DNA of 64,000 nt from Haloarcula laminariae (lineage in GTDB: Archaea; Halobacteriota; Halobacteria; Halobacteriales; Haloarculaceae), in assembly GCF_025457605.1 (NCBI RefSeq), contig NZ_JAMZFY010000001.1, positions 930,001 through 994,000 on the forward strand. Reading direction: 5' to 3'. Of this stretch, positions 27,317-36,109 are shown piece by piece (within the stretch, counting starts at the first letter, position 1; every line of letters starts with the position of its first letter). A program made the position numbers and the translations under genes. Under the pieces are notes generated by a model. The model was not told the origin of the DNA. It made no database searches and worked only from the letters and a program-made list of their open reading frames with translations.

Positions 27317-27814
27317 ATGGTCGAACTCAGACTCATCGCGGGCGTGGCTCGCACCGGCGCCATCGGCGACGGCGAGACTATCCCGTGGCACTACGACGAG
27401 GACGAACGGCAGTACAAGGACCGCGTCGCGGGCCACCCCGTCGTCGTCGGCCGCAAGACCCACCAGGGGATGAGCCGGGTCCGGGGAACCCACCCCGTCG
27501 TCGTCACTGGGAGCCCCGACGAGTACGCGGAAGCCGACGCCACGTTCGTCTCGACCGTCCGGGACGCCGTCGACGCCGTCGCGGCCGAGGGCGAGGTGGG
27601 TTACGTCATCGGTGGCCAGTCTGTCTACGCGATGTTTCTCCCCTACGCCGAGCGAGCCTACGTCTCGGAACTGCCGGAGCGACAGGTCGCGAGCCGGGTG
27701 TTCCCCTACCTCGGGACGAACTGGTCGGTGACCGGCCGCCGCGAGTACGACCAGTTCGCCGTCGTCGAGTACGAAAACGAGGCCCCGCTCGCCCCCTCCG
27801 AGGCGCCCGCCTGA
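27317..27814 (+). CDS. folA: Dihydrofolate reductase
   Basis: 165 residues. LIAGVARTGAIGDGETIPWHYDEDERQYK holds the family N-terminus with the catalytic acidic residue region; VVVGRKTHQG and GYVIGGQSVYAMFLPYAERAYVSEL are NADPH/folate motifs. It reduces dihydrofolate to tetrahydrofolate. CGCTTAGGGG at 27287-27296 is a TATA-like box at leaderless distance. It lies 82 bp before the dihydropteroate synthase. Confidence 0.93.
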   Translation: MVELRLIAGVARTGAIGDGETIPWHYDEDERQYKDRVAGHPVVVGRKTHQGMSRVRGTHPVVVTGSPDEYAEADATFVSTVRDAVDAVAAEGEVGYVIGGQSVYAMFLPYAERAYVSELPERQVASRVFPYLGTNWSVTGRREYDQFAVVEYENEAPLAPSEAPA

Positions 27815-27896
27815 GCGCCGGCAGGGTCGGCCCGTCCCGACCGTCACCGGTGCCGGAAGCGCCAACGCTTACCGTCCCGAGTCCCAGGAACCGCTC

Positions 27897-29078
27897 ATGC
27901 AAACGGTCGACGCGGCAGGGCTGCCGATTGGTGACGACCATCCCCCGCGGATTATGGGCGTCCTGAACGTCAGCAAGGAGTCGCCGTACTCCCCCTCCGT
28001 CTACGACGACCCGGCCGAGGCCGCCGCCTACGTCGACGAGGAACTCGTCGGCGAGGGCGCTGACATCGTCGACGTGGGCCTCGAATCGGCCAACAAGCGA
28101 CTCGACGTGCTCTCGGCCGAGGCGGAGCTCGACCGCCTGGACACCGCCATCGAGACCATCCAGTCGGTCAGCGGCGACGCCGTCTTCTCCATCGAGACCC
28201 GCTACGCCGAGGTCGCCGAGGCCGCCATCGAGGGCGGCTTCGACATGGTCAACGACATCTGTGGCTTCGCCGACCCCGAGATGCCAGCCGTCTGTCGGGA
28301 GTACGACGTGGCCGTCGCCAAGATGGCCAGCCCGCCGGACCTCGAACGCCCGGGCGCCGTCGAGGAGACCGACTGGGCCGCCCGCAAGTCCGCGGCGTGG
28401 GCCGAGTCGGCCGACTACGTCGACCAGGTGTACGAGGCGCTGAAACAGAACGGGCTCACCGAGAAGACCATCGTCGACCCGGCCTTCGGCGGCTGGAGCG
28501 AGGCCAAAACAATCGCCGACGACCACGCCACCTTCGAGCGGCTACGGGAGTTCCGCGGGTTCGGTCGCCCCATCCTGGTCTCTATCAACCGGAAGAACTT
28601 CCTGCGGACCATCGCCGACCGCTCGACCGAGGAGGCCCTGCCCGTCTCGCTGGCGGCGACGGCGATGGCCGTCGAGCGGGGCGCCCACATCGTCCGGACC
28701 CACGACGTGGCGGAGACCGTCGACGCGGCGAAAATCGGCTCGGCGTTCACCGAGCGGGCCGCCGTCGCCGGCGGCGGCGTCTCGGTCACCGAACTCGACG
28801 CCCGGCGGGCCACCGAGGTCGCCCGACACCTCGAAACGCTCGGCGCCCCGACCGACGCCAGTGACGCCTACGTCAGCCGGGTCTTCGAGGTCTCCGGGCT
28901 CCCCCCCGAGGCCGCCTCGGAGCTGGCCGCCGTCGCCGAGTCGGTCGGGCTCACCGTCACTACCGGCGACGGCGGCGTCCTCGTCGGCGGCCGGCCCGAT
29001 GCGCTTCGGGAAGCGGCCGACGAGCTGGCCGGACGCCCCACATTCGAACCGCTCGTCGAGGCCGTTCGGACCAGCTAA
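27897..29078 (+). CDS. folP: Dihydropteroate synthase-like protein, archaeal long form
   Basis: 393 residues. A DHPS barrel (about 15-280) has MGVLNVSKESPYSPSVYDDP, DVGLESANKRLD, VNDICGF and LVSINRKNF in the positions of the DHPS motifs (NVTPDSF, ESTRPG, DV, K/R). About 100 residues at the C-terminus (after about 290) are extra. Joins a pterin diphosphate to p-aminobenzoate or a related acceptor. The ESTRPG motif is replaced, so the exact substrates may differ. Context with DHFR and MptE supports folate biosynthesis. Confidence 0.85.
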   Translation: MQTVDAAGLPIGDDHPPRIMGVLNVSKESPYSPSVYDDPAEAAAYVDEELVGEGADIVDVGLESANKRLDVLSAEAELDRLDTAIETIQSVSGDAVFSIETRYAEVAEAAIEGGFDMVNDICGFADPEMPAVCREYDVAVAKMASPPDLERPGAVEETDWAARKSAAWAESADYVDQVYEALKQNGLTEKTIVDPAFGGWSEAKTIADDHATFERLREFRGFGRPILVSINRKNFLRTIADRSTEEALPVSLAATAMAVERGAHIVRTHDVAETVDAAKIGSAFTERAAVAGGGVSVTELDARRATEVARHLETLGAPTDASDAYVSRVFEVSGLPPEAASELAAVAESVGLTVTTGDGGVLVGGRPDALREAADELAGRPTFEPLVEAVRTS

Positions 29079-29081
29079 CGC

Positions 29082-30191
29082 ATGGACTACCGACAGGAGC
29101 GCATCACGACGCTGCACGACCTGACCGACGCGGTGCCGGCGATGCCGGGGGGTGAGAGCGCGGTCGTCGTCCCCATCGCCGGGGAGAGCGAGGCGGCCGT
29201 GACGCCGGCACACGTCTTCGAGGCGCTCGAAACCGTCGGTCCCGGTTCGGTCGTCGTCCCGCTCCGCGCGCCGCGGGCGGTCGCGGCCGCGTTCGACCGC
29301 TGGGCCGGCGACTTCGACCTCGACGTGACGACGCTGTGGTGTAACGCGCCCACCGTGGCCCCGCTGCTCGAGGACCACGGCCTCGACGGGGCGATGGGGA
29401 AAGGGCGCGACGTCTGGCTCGGGCTGGGGCTGGCCGCGGGCCGGGCCGACTACGTGGCCGTCCACGACGCCGACGCCTCCACGTACTCGCCGAAACACGT
29501 CCCGCGCCTGCTCGCGGGGCTGGAGATGGGCTACGAGTTCGTCAAGGGGTACTACGCCCGCGTCGAGGACGGACAGCTCTACGGCCGGCTCGCCCGGCTG
29601 TTCGTCGCGCCGCTGCTCCGGGCGCTGTCGCGCGCCCACGACGACCCGCTGCTCGACTACCTCGCGGCGTTTCGCTACCCGCTGGCCGGCGAGTTCGCCG
29701 TCACCGCCGAGACGGCCCGCTCGATTCGCGCACAGCGTGCCTGGGGGCTCGAAGTCGGGATGCTCGGCGAGGCCTACAGCGTGGTCGGGGCGACCGCCAC
29801 CGCGCAGGTCGACCTGGGGATACACCGCCACGACCACCGCCCCGTCGGCGGCCGCGGCGGGCTCTCGACGATGGCGGGCGAGGTCGGCGAGGCGCTGTTT
29901 CAGGCCCTCGAAGACCACGGGCTGGCGCCCGACTACGAGCGCCTGCCCGACGCCTACCGCGACGCGGCCGACACGCTCATCCGCCAGTACGGCGCCGACG
30001 CCACGGTCAACGGGCTCGACTACGACGCCGAGTCCGAGCGCTCACAGGCGCAGTCCTACGCCGAGAGCATCCGGGCGCCGGGGCCGGACGACCGGCTCCC
30101 CGCGTGGACGGAGACGACGCTGTCGCCCTCGGCAGTGCGAGCGGCCTCGCGGGAGGCGCTCGACGGACCCGGCGGTTCGCGGCCGGACTGA
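29082..30191 (+). CDS. Glycosyltransferase, glucosyl-3-phosphoglycerate synthase-like (GT81)
   Basis: 369 residues. GT-A fold with VVVPIAGE at the start, GKGRDVWLGLGLAAGRADYVAVHDADASTY (metal-binding DAD) and LLRALSRAHDDPLLDYLAAFRYPLAGEFAV, as in GpgS. The family makes glucosyl-3-phosphoglycerate, a precursor of the compatible solute glucosylglycerate. It begins three bases after the DHPS stop and is co-transcribed. The role in a folate neighbourhood is unexplained; another acceptor is possible. Confidence 0.8.
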   Translation: MDYRQERITTLHDLTDAVPAMPGGESAVVVPIAGESEAAVTPAHVFEALETVGPGSVVVPLRAPRAVAAAFDRWAGDFDLDVTTLWCNAPTVAPLLEDHGLDGAMGKGRDVWLGLGLAAGRADYVAVHDADASTYSPKHVPRLLAGLEMGYEFVKGYYARVEDGQLYGRLARLFVAPLLRALSRAHDDPLLDYLAAFRYPLAGEFAVTAETARSIRAQRAWGLEVGMLGEAYSVVGATATAQVDLGIHRHDHRPVGGRGGLSTMAGEVGEALFQALEDHGLAPDYERLPDAYRDAADTLIRQYGADATVNGLDYDAESERSQAQSYAESIRAPGPDDRLPAWTETTLSPSAVRAASREALDGPGGSRPD

Positions 30192-30250
30192 GCCGGCAAC
30201 GAGCTGTCCGTTGGAACCCGTTTGAACCGCCCGGCTCCCGGCCGCCTGTC

Positions 30251-30259
30251 ATTTTATAC
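30251..30259 (+). promoter_or_regulatory. TATA box before the Mer-like gene
   Basis: ATTTTATAC is about 27 bp before the ATG at 30282 of a short upstream ORF, and about 100 bp before the Mer-like ATG. Confidence 0.55.
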
Positions 30260-30281
30260 CACACGGGGCCCAGGTAGAGGT

Positions 30282-30359
30282 ATGCCGCCGATACGTCCCA
30301 GCGCCCCGTCACGAGCCGTCTCCACCGTCCGACAGCCGCGACCGCGGCCCGACCGATGA
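30282..30359 (+). CDS. Putative 25-aa leaderless upstream ORF coupled to the Mer-like gene
   Basis: The ATG sits at the expected transcription start of the TATA box at 30251-30259. The 25-codon frame is rich in Pro and Arg (starts MPPIRPSAPSRAV) and its TGA overlaps the Mer-like ATG (ATGA, 30356-30359). It looks like a leader for translational coupling, not a folded protein. Confidence 0.4.
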   Translation: MPPIRPSAPSRAVSTVRQPRPRPDR

Positions 30360-31354
30360 CCGACAGAGACATCTACCTCCCCGTCGCCGCACAGCCGTCG
30401 GTCTCGACGCTGGTCGGGCTGAGCCAGCTCGCCGAGGTCGAGGGGTACGAACGGGTCTGGCTCCCCGAAACGTGGGGGCGGGACGCCGTGACCACGCTGA
30501 CGAGCATCGCCAGCAGCACCGACAGGGTGGGTGTCGGCACCTCGCTGTTGAACGTCTACTCGCGCTCGCCGGCCCTCATCGGCCAGACCGCGGCCACGCT
30601 GTAGGAAGCGTCCGACGGCCGCCTGCGCGTCGGGGTGGGCCCCTCCGGCCCGCGCGTCATCGAGGGGTGGCACGGGGCGTCGTTCGAACGGCCGCTCCGG
30701 CGGACCCGCGAGACCATCGATATCGTCAAGCGGGTGCTGTCGGGCGACAGCGTCGAGTACGACGGCGACATCTTCGAGCTCTCGGGGTTCCGGCTGCGCT
30801 CGGAGCCGCCGGACCCGGCGCCGCCGATAGACGCCGGCGGCCTCGGCCCGAAGGCCGTCGAACTGGCCGGCCGTTTCGCCGACGGCTGGCACGCGCTGCT
30901 GTGTACCGCCGAGGGGATGGAAGACCGGCTGGCGGACTTCGACCGAGGGGCCGAGCTGGGCGACCGCGACCGGGCCGGCCAGCGGGTCACCTTCTCGGTC
31001 CCCTGCTGTGCGCTGGAGGACCGCGAGCGCGCCCGCGACCTGACCCGCCAACATCTCGCCTTCTACGTCGGCGGCATGGGCACGTACTACCGGGACGCGC
31101 TGGCCAGACAGGGGTACGAGGAGACGGCCACCGAGGTGTTCGAACAGTGGAACGGCGGCGACCGCGAGACCGCGATAGCCGCCGTCGACGACGACCTGCT
31201 GGACGCGCTGGCCGTGGCCGGCACGCCCGAGGAGTGTCGTGACCGCATCGAGCGTTTCGAGAGTATCGACGGTGTCGACGCGCTCAACGTCTCCTTCCCG
31301 CGGGGGGCCGAGCGGGCCGACATCGAGGCGACGATGGACACCCTGGCGCCCTAG
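30356..31354 (+). pseudogene. mer: F420-dependent methylene-tetrahydrofolate reductase-like (Mer/LLM), interrupted by an in-frame TAG
   Basis: One continuous frame of 332 codons before the stop, except for TAG at codon 83 (30602-30604). Sense sequence on both sides is intact: LVGLSQLAEVEGYERVWLPE and GVGTSLLNVYSRSPALIGQT before, then EASDGRLRVGVGPSGPRVIEGWHG and later luciferase-like monooxygenase/Mer motifs after. CAG to TAG would be one transition. Mer reduces methylene- to methyl-tetrahydropterin with F420. Alternatives: true pseudogene, sequencing error or readthrough. TAG ends other genes here normally. Confidence 0.7.
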
Positions 31355-32046
31355 TCGGCCCCGTCCGGCAGGCTGATGTCGTCCCGTCGCCCGTCCAGCA
31401 CGCCGAACCGCTCGCCGCGCCGGCGTTCCAGCCAGTACAGCAACCGCTCGGCCCAACGGAGCTTTTCGAGCTTCTCGGGGCTCACTGTCGGGTCGTCGAA
31501 GTCCCAGCCGACGAACCGGAGCTCGTCGGCGCCGAAGTGGTCCGCAGTGAACGCCGCCCGGTCGCCGTCGGTGAACCCCCCGAAGTTGTACACTCGGTCG
31601 GTCGGGGCGGCCTGTGTCGTCGGCACCACGAACGCGGGGTCGTAGTCCGGGACGTGCGTTTCGACGGCGGGGACGTTGTCGCCGTGCGCGTGGACGAACA
31701 CCGGCGTCCCCGACTCGGTCAGCGCTCGGCCCGTCTCGGGGTTTTTGTCGAGGTCGGTCACCATCGCGTCGACGGTGACGCCCCGTTCCCGCAGCCGGTC
31801 GACGGCGGTCGAGGCGGCCAGCACCGCGTCGGCGTCGGCCGCCCGGTGGGCGTCGTCCTCCAGGGACGGTCCGGCCCCGGCGACGGCGACCGTCGCGCCG
31901 TCGAGCGCGAGGTCGGCGGGGCTGTACGTCGTCTCCCCGGAGACCAGTTCGCCGAGCCGGTCCCGCGCCTGCTCGTCCCCCTCGCGGGGGTAGCCAAACG
32001 CCGCCAGCAGCCCGTCGTAGACCGGTTCCCACGTCTGAAAGTCCAT
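31351..32046 (-). CDS. mptE: 6-hydroxymethyl-7,8-dihydropterin pyrophosphokinase MptE
   Basis: 231 residues, DUF115/MptE family. TVAVAGAGPSLEDDAHR is the Rossmann-like signature, with DAMVTDLDKNPETGRAL and GFTDGDRAAFTADHFGADELRFVGWDFDD. It activates 6-hydroxymethyl-dihydropterin for folate or methanopterin synthesis, supplying the DHPS above. CGCTTTATCTGG on the minus strand near 32069-32080 is its TATA box. Its TAG stop and that of the Mer-like gene share the palindrome CTAG. Confidence 0.9.
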   Translation of the reverse strand: MDFQTWEPVYDGLLAAFGYPREGDEQARDRLGELVSGETTYSPADLALDGATVAVAGAGPSLEDDAHRAADADAVLAASTAVDRLRERGVTVDAMVTDLDKNPETGRALTESGTPVFVHAHGDNVPAVETHVPDYDPAFVVPTTQAAPTDRVYNFGGFTDGDRAAFTADHFGADELRFVGWDFDDPTVSPEKLEKLRWAERLLYWLERRRGERFGVLDGRRDDISLPDGAD

Positions 32047-32266
32047 AGCTGTCACTGTCGAACTGGTACCAGATAAAGCGGGTTGAGCCGAAATGGCACG
32101 TCCGTGTACCCCTACCCGGGTGCCCTTCCGGCTTTCACGCCAGTGTTTTGACGCCTCCGGTATAAGCTTTCTCTTACTCACACCTGCAGTCTACCTGGTG
32201 GTCACCTGTTCACCACCGCCCGGAACATCGCGCCCTTTTAATCTCGCAGTCACCCAACCGTGGCGT

Positions 32267-32791
32267 ATGGGCAAGGTAAACATCGGGTTGCGCGGCTGGC
32301 GGTTCGACGAGGACGTACTGGGTGAGGACGGCCGAGTGCGCCCGCTTGCGACGATGGAACCGGAGGACCGACAGCGCATCCTCGTGCTCGCCGACCGCGT
32401 CGTCGACCCCTGTGACGCCTGCTGGCTGGAGTACGGCGAGGACAAGATAGAGGAGTGCAACGTCGCCGAGGTCATCTACGGCGAGCCACGCGGCGAGGTG
32501 GTGCTGTGTTCGGCCCACGAGCCGGACTTCCTCTACTGGTTCCGCGAGGAGGGCGGCGACGAGTTCGCCGGCGACCTCGAACTCCAGGAGGCGTTCCACC
32601 AGTGGATTCTCGACGGGAACCGCGCGCCCGACGGCTACGAGGGGCTCGAACACGTCGACGAGGACCCCACGTCGCTCCCGGACGCCCCCGGCCGGAACGA
32701 GGCCATCCCCGGCTTCGAGGAGGAAATCGAGGGGATGGACGAGGACGACCTCGACGCGATGGACATCAACCTCGACGACCTCGACGTATGA
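32267..32791 (+). CDS. Conserved haloarchaeal protein with four cysteines
   Basis: 174 residues, acidic C-terminus. [20 protein letters not shown] and [12 protein letters not shown] supply CxxC and two further Cys, which could form a metal site; the tail ([16 protein letters not shown]) is disordered and acidic. No function recognised. CTTTTAATC at 32234-32242 is a leaderless-distance TATA box. It overlaps the RNA methylase gene by four bases. Confidence 0.75.
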   Translation: MGKVNIGLRGWRFDEDVLGEDGRVRPLATMEPEDRQRILVLADRVVDPCDACWLEYGEDKIEECNVAEVIYGEPRGEVVLCSAHEPDFLYWFREEGGDEFAGDLELQEAFHQWILDGNRAPDGYEGLEHVDEDPTSLPDAPGRNEAIPGFEEEIEGMDEDDLDAMDINLDDLDV

Positions 32792-33510
32792 TATCCGTCG
32801 CCGTCGTCGACGCCGAGACGCCGGGCAACGTCGGCACCATCGCCCGGTCGATGAAGAACTTCGGCCTGTCGGAGCTGTTGCTCGTGAACCCGCCGGACCT
32901 CGACCCCGACGGGGAGGCCTACGGCTTCGCCGGACAGGCTCGGGAAGACATCCTGCCCGAGGCCCGCGAGGTGAGCTTCGACTATCTCGTCGAGAACTAC
33001 CACACCGTCGCCTGCACCGCGACGACGAACGAGGACGACTCCAGCCACGTCCGCTACCCGGCGAAGACGCCGGCCGAACTGGCCGACTCCCTCGCCGGCG
33101 TCGAGGCCGACACCGTCATCGTCTTCGGCCGCGAGCGGGTCGGACTGACCAACGACGAGCTCGAACGCCTGGACGAGATCTGCTCGATTCCGGCCAGCGC
33201 CGACTATCCCGTCCTGAACCTCGGGCAGGCCGCGACCATCGTTCTCTACGAACTCCGCGAACTGACCGTCGCGCGCGACCAGCACCCCGAGGAGCTCCAC
33301 GCCCGCGCCGACGAAGCGGCCGTCGAGGGGCTGTACGAGGAGTTCGGGAGCTTCCTCGACAGCATCGACCACCCCGAGGAGAAACGCCATCGCGTCCGCC
33401 GGCTCTTCCGTCGGCTGGTCGGTCGCGCCCATCCCACGGGTCGGGAGGCAAAGACCCTCCGGGGCGTGTTCCGGCGGGCCAGACAGAGAACCGAGCGCAC
33501 CGAGGAGTGA
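32788..33510 (+). CDS. SpoU-family tRNA/rRNA 2'-O-methyltransferase, TrmJ-like
   Basis: 240 residues. SPOUT knot motifs: [44 protein letters not shown] and [16 protein letters not shown]. The C-terminal helical extension (about 165-240) is also present in TrmJ, which methylates position 32 of tRNAs. The start overlaps the upstream stop (ATGA), so translation is coupled. Confidence 0.9.
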   Translation: MISVAVVDAETPGNVGTIARSMKNFGLSELLLVNPPDLDPDGEAYGFAGQAREDILPEAREVSFDYLVENYHTVACTATTNEDDSSHVRYPAKTPAELADSLAGVEADTVIVFGRERVGLTNDELERLDEICSIPASADYPVLNLGQAATIVLYELRELTVARDQHPEELHARADEAAVEGLYEEFGSFLDSIDHPEEKRHRVRRLFRRLVGRAHPTGREAKTLRGVFRRARQRTERTEE

Positions 33511-33579
33511 TACCGTCGGCTGTACGTGGGGATGTTAGCCAGGAGCGGCGCCAGCTTCCGCGATGTGACGGCCGCAGAA

Positions 33580-35454
33580 TCAGGCCCGTTTCTGTATCTC
33601 CTCGCGCAGGACGGAACTGACCGTGTCGCCGTCGGCCTTCCCGCGGAGCGCCCCCATACACTCGCCCATCAGGCCCGAGAAGGCGCCCATCCCCTCCGCT
33701 TCGACCTGGTCGGCGTTGCGCTCGACGACCTCGGCGACGGCCTCCCGGACCTCGGACTCGTCGACGCCGCCCAGCCCCTCCTGTTCGACCGCCTGCTCGG
33801 CGGTGAGTTCGGGGTTCTCGGCCAGCGCCGACAGCAGGTCCTCGATGCCCTCGCGGGGCACGTCGCCGCCGTCGACGAGTTCGAGCGTCGCCCGCAGGTG
33901 GGCGTCGGTGAGGGCGTCGACGGGCACGTCGTCCCGGCGGAGCTCGGTCAGCGTCGACTCCAGCGTCCCGGCCGCGAGCGTCGCGTCGATTCCGTCCTCG
34001 ACGACTGACTCGAACAGCGGCCACCGCTGGCCGTAGGCGACCTGCTCGGCCAGCCCCGAATCGAGGCCGTAGTCGGCCTCGTAGCGGTCGACTTTCTCGG
34101 TGAGTAGCTCCGGCATCTCGACCTCGCTGGCGTCGGGCTCGACCGGGGGAACGTCCGTCTCCGGGTACATCCGCGCCGCACCGGGGAGCGGCCGGAGATA
34201 CCGGGACGTACCGTCCTGCAGGGCGTCGCGGGTCTCCTCGGGCACCCCCTCCATGGCCGTCTCGGCCCGCTCGACGACCGCCTCGATGGCCAGCTCCGCG
34301 GTGTGGGGGTCGTCCGCGACGAGGGCGACGGCGTCGTCGGGGTCGGCGCCGACCGCTTCCCGCAGCGCCTCGACCTCGCTCTCGGTGACGCCGTAGGCCG
34401 GCAGCTCGTCGGTGTGGAAGATGCCGCCGGCGCCGTGGCGCTTGGCGTGGTCGGAGAACTCGGTGCCCAGGCGACGGTCGGGCTGTATCTCCCGGCCGAC
34501 CAGGCCGTCGAACCCTTCGAGCAGCACTGCCTGGACCGCCCCGCCGTCCGAGAGCGCGCCGCCGATGACGCCCGAGTCAGTCCCCTCGAACACGTCGGTC
34601 ACGTCCCGGGGCTCGCCGACGGCGGCGTCGCGGTCGCCCAACTCCTCGGCGATGTCGACCAGTTCGACCTGCCGGCGGACCTCGTTGCGGACGAGGTCGT
34701 CGATGTCATCGAGGCTCTGGACGCCCTTCAGCTCGATACGGGCGCCCTCGGCGATGGAGACGTTGACGTCCTGGCGAATCGTCCCGAGGCCGCGCTTTAC
34801 CTTCCCGGTCGAGCGCAGCAACATCCCGATGCGCTGGGCGGCCTCGCGGGCCTGTGCCGGCGAGCTGATGTCCGGCTTGGTGCCGATTTCGACCAGCGGG
34901 ATGCCCAGCCGGTCGAGCGAGAACCGGACCCCCGAATCGGTCTCCTCGACGCGCTGGCAGGACTCCTCCTCCAGCAGCATGTCCTCGATGCCGACCGGCC
35001 CCTCGCTCGTGCTGATTTCGCCGTCGTTGGCGACCAGCATCGAGCGCTGGAACCCGGTGGTGTTGGAGCCGTCGACGACTATCTTCCGCATCACGTTCAC
35101 CTGGTCGACGACGTTCATATCCATCAGCTGGCCGATCTCCATGGCCGTCTCCATGGCCTCGCGGTCGACCCGACCCGGCGGCTCGTCGTCCTCCTCGACG
35201 AGACAGGTGGTGTCGTAGGCGAGGTACTCGAACTCGCGGTCGACCATGCTCTCCTCCAGGGCGGCGTCGTCTATCTCGCCCAGCTCGCTCTTGGTCGGAT
35301 GGAGGTATCTGGTGAAGGTGTGGTCGGCGGCCTCGGGTTCCCGCAGCTCGGTCGGACACGAACAGAACAGCTTGGTGGCCGTATCGAGCTGTTGGTGGAT
35401 TTCCAGACCGGCTACGAGGCCAAGGTCCTCGTAGTCGAAATCGGCGTCAGTCAT
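33580..35454 (-). CDS. gatE: Glu-tRNA(Gln) amidotransferase subunit E
   Basis: 624 residues, the archaeal GatE length. GLVAGLEIHQQLDTATKLFCSCPT and later RYLHPTKSELGEID are GatB/E core motifs; an AspRS-like insert (about 280-400) distinguishes GatE from GatB; the YqeY-like tail (ENPELTAEQAVE to GLMGECMGALRGKADG) binds tRNA. With GatD it converts Glu-tRNA(Gln) to Gln-tRNA(Gln). gatD is not in this window. GCGTTTTTTGG near 35481-35491 on the minus strand may be its TATA box. Confidence 0.96.
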   Translation of the reverse strand: MTDADFDYEDLGLVAGLEIHQQLDTATKLFCSCPTELREPEAADHTFTRYLHPTKSELGEIDDAALEESMVDREFEYLAYDTTCLVEEDDEPPGRVDREAMETAMEIGQLMDMNVVDQVNVMRKIVVDGSNTTGFQRSMLVANDGEISTSEGPVGIEDMLLEEESCQRVEETDSGVRFSLDRLGIPLVEIGTKPDISSPAQAREAAQRIGMLLRSTGKVKRGLGTIRQDVNVSIAEGARIELKGVQSLDDIDDLVRNEVRRQVELVDIAEELGDRDAAVGEPRDVTDVFEGTDSGVIGGALSDGGAVQAVLLEGFDGLVGREIQPDRRLGTEFSDHAKRHGAGGIFHTDELPAYGVTESEVEALREAVGADPDDAVALVADDPHTAELAIEAVVERAETAMEGVPEETRDALQDGTSRYLRPLPGAARMYPETDVPPVEPDASEVEMPELLTEKVDRYEADYGLDSGLAEQVAYGQRWPLFESVVEDGIDATLAAGTLESTLTELRRDDVPVDALTDAHLRATLELVDGGDVPREGIEDLLSALAENPELTAEQAVEQEGLGGVDESEVREAVAEVVERNADQVEAEGMGAFSGLMGECMGALRGKADGDTVSSVLREEIQKRA

Positions 35455-35641
35455 TATCGTCGTCTGCGGGACCGGGGGCCAAAAAACGCACCCTTCGGCG
35501 GCCGGTAGGGCCCGTCGGCGGCGTGTGTCTCGCCGACCGAGGGCGCGGCCGGCTAGCGAGCCGACCCGCACACACCGGCTGGCGGCGTTCTGGCCCTGTT
35601 GTGCTATATCGAACGCAGGCGATACGGCCGTTTGCCCCTAC

Positions 35642-35944
35642 CTACTCGGAGGTATTCCGGCCCATGATGACGGCGTGTCCGTCCTGGTAGAGGGTGATGC
35701 GGAACCCCTCGTAACTGAACTCGACCACGCCCTGGGCTTCGGCGGGTGGGGGCGTGGAGTAGAGGTGCTCGATGAGGTGGTCAGCCCAGTTGTACAGCGG
35801 ATTGAGTGTGTCCTGTTCGACGCCCTTGAGCTCGGCGACGGCGGTCACCAGTTCCGTCGTTGGGTCTTTCGTATCGTCCTCGAAAATGCTCCGGTGGTAT
35901 ACCTCCGCTTCGGACTCGCTGACATCGCCATGGCTGTGGGACAT
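35642..35944 (-). CDS. Stand-alone HalOD1 output-domain protein
   Basis: 100 residues. The part from ELVTAVAELKGVEQDTLNPLYNW to VVEFSYEGFRITLYQDGHAVI fits the HalOD1 output domain that occurs at the ends of haloarchaeal signalling proteins or alone. Likely a small regulatory partner; no sensor domain is attached. Confidence 0.8.
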   Translation of the reverse strand: MSHSHGDVSESEAEVYHRSIFEDDTKDPTTELVTAVAELKGVEQDTLNPLYNWADHLIEHLYSTPPPAEAQGVVEFSYEGFRITLYQDGHAVIMGRNTSE

Positions 35945-36109
35945 GTGATTTCACGATTGGGTGGACACAGAAAAACATCTATTATGTGTCACTTACTGAC
36001 TCCGAACCGACTCGTTACCACTCACTCCACAGCGGGTAGGTAAGACGATGTTTCCGACGTAGTCTCTGCCGACGCTCCGCCGGACCGCGCTCTCGCGGAC
36101 TCGGTTCGG

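Noticed and set aside
27122-27865. Upstream extension of the histidine kinase frame across the dihydrofolate reductase gene
   Set aside because: It is antisense to folA, low-complexity in character and precedes the TATA box; the kinase helices begin after TTG 27121.
30602-30604. TAG read as pyrrolysine
   Set aside because: No pyl genes or suitable stem-loop seen in the window, several other genes use TAG as an ordinary stop, and conventional haloarchaea are not known to me to use pyrrolysine. Kept only as a remote alternative.
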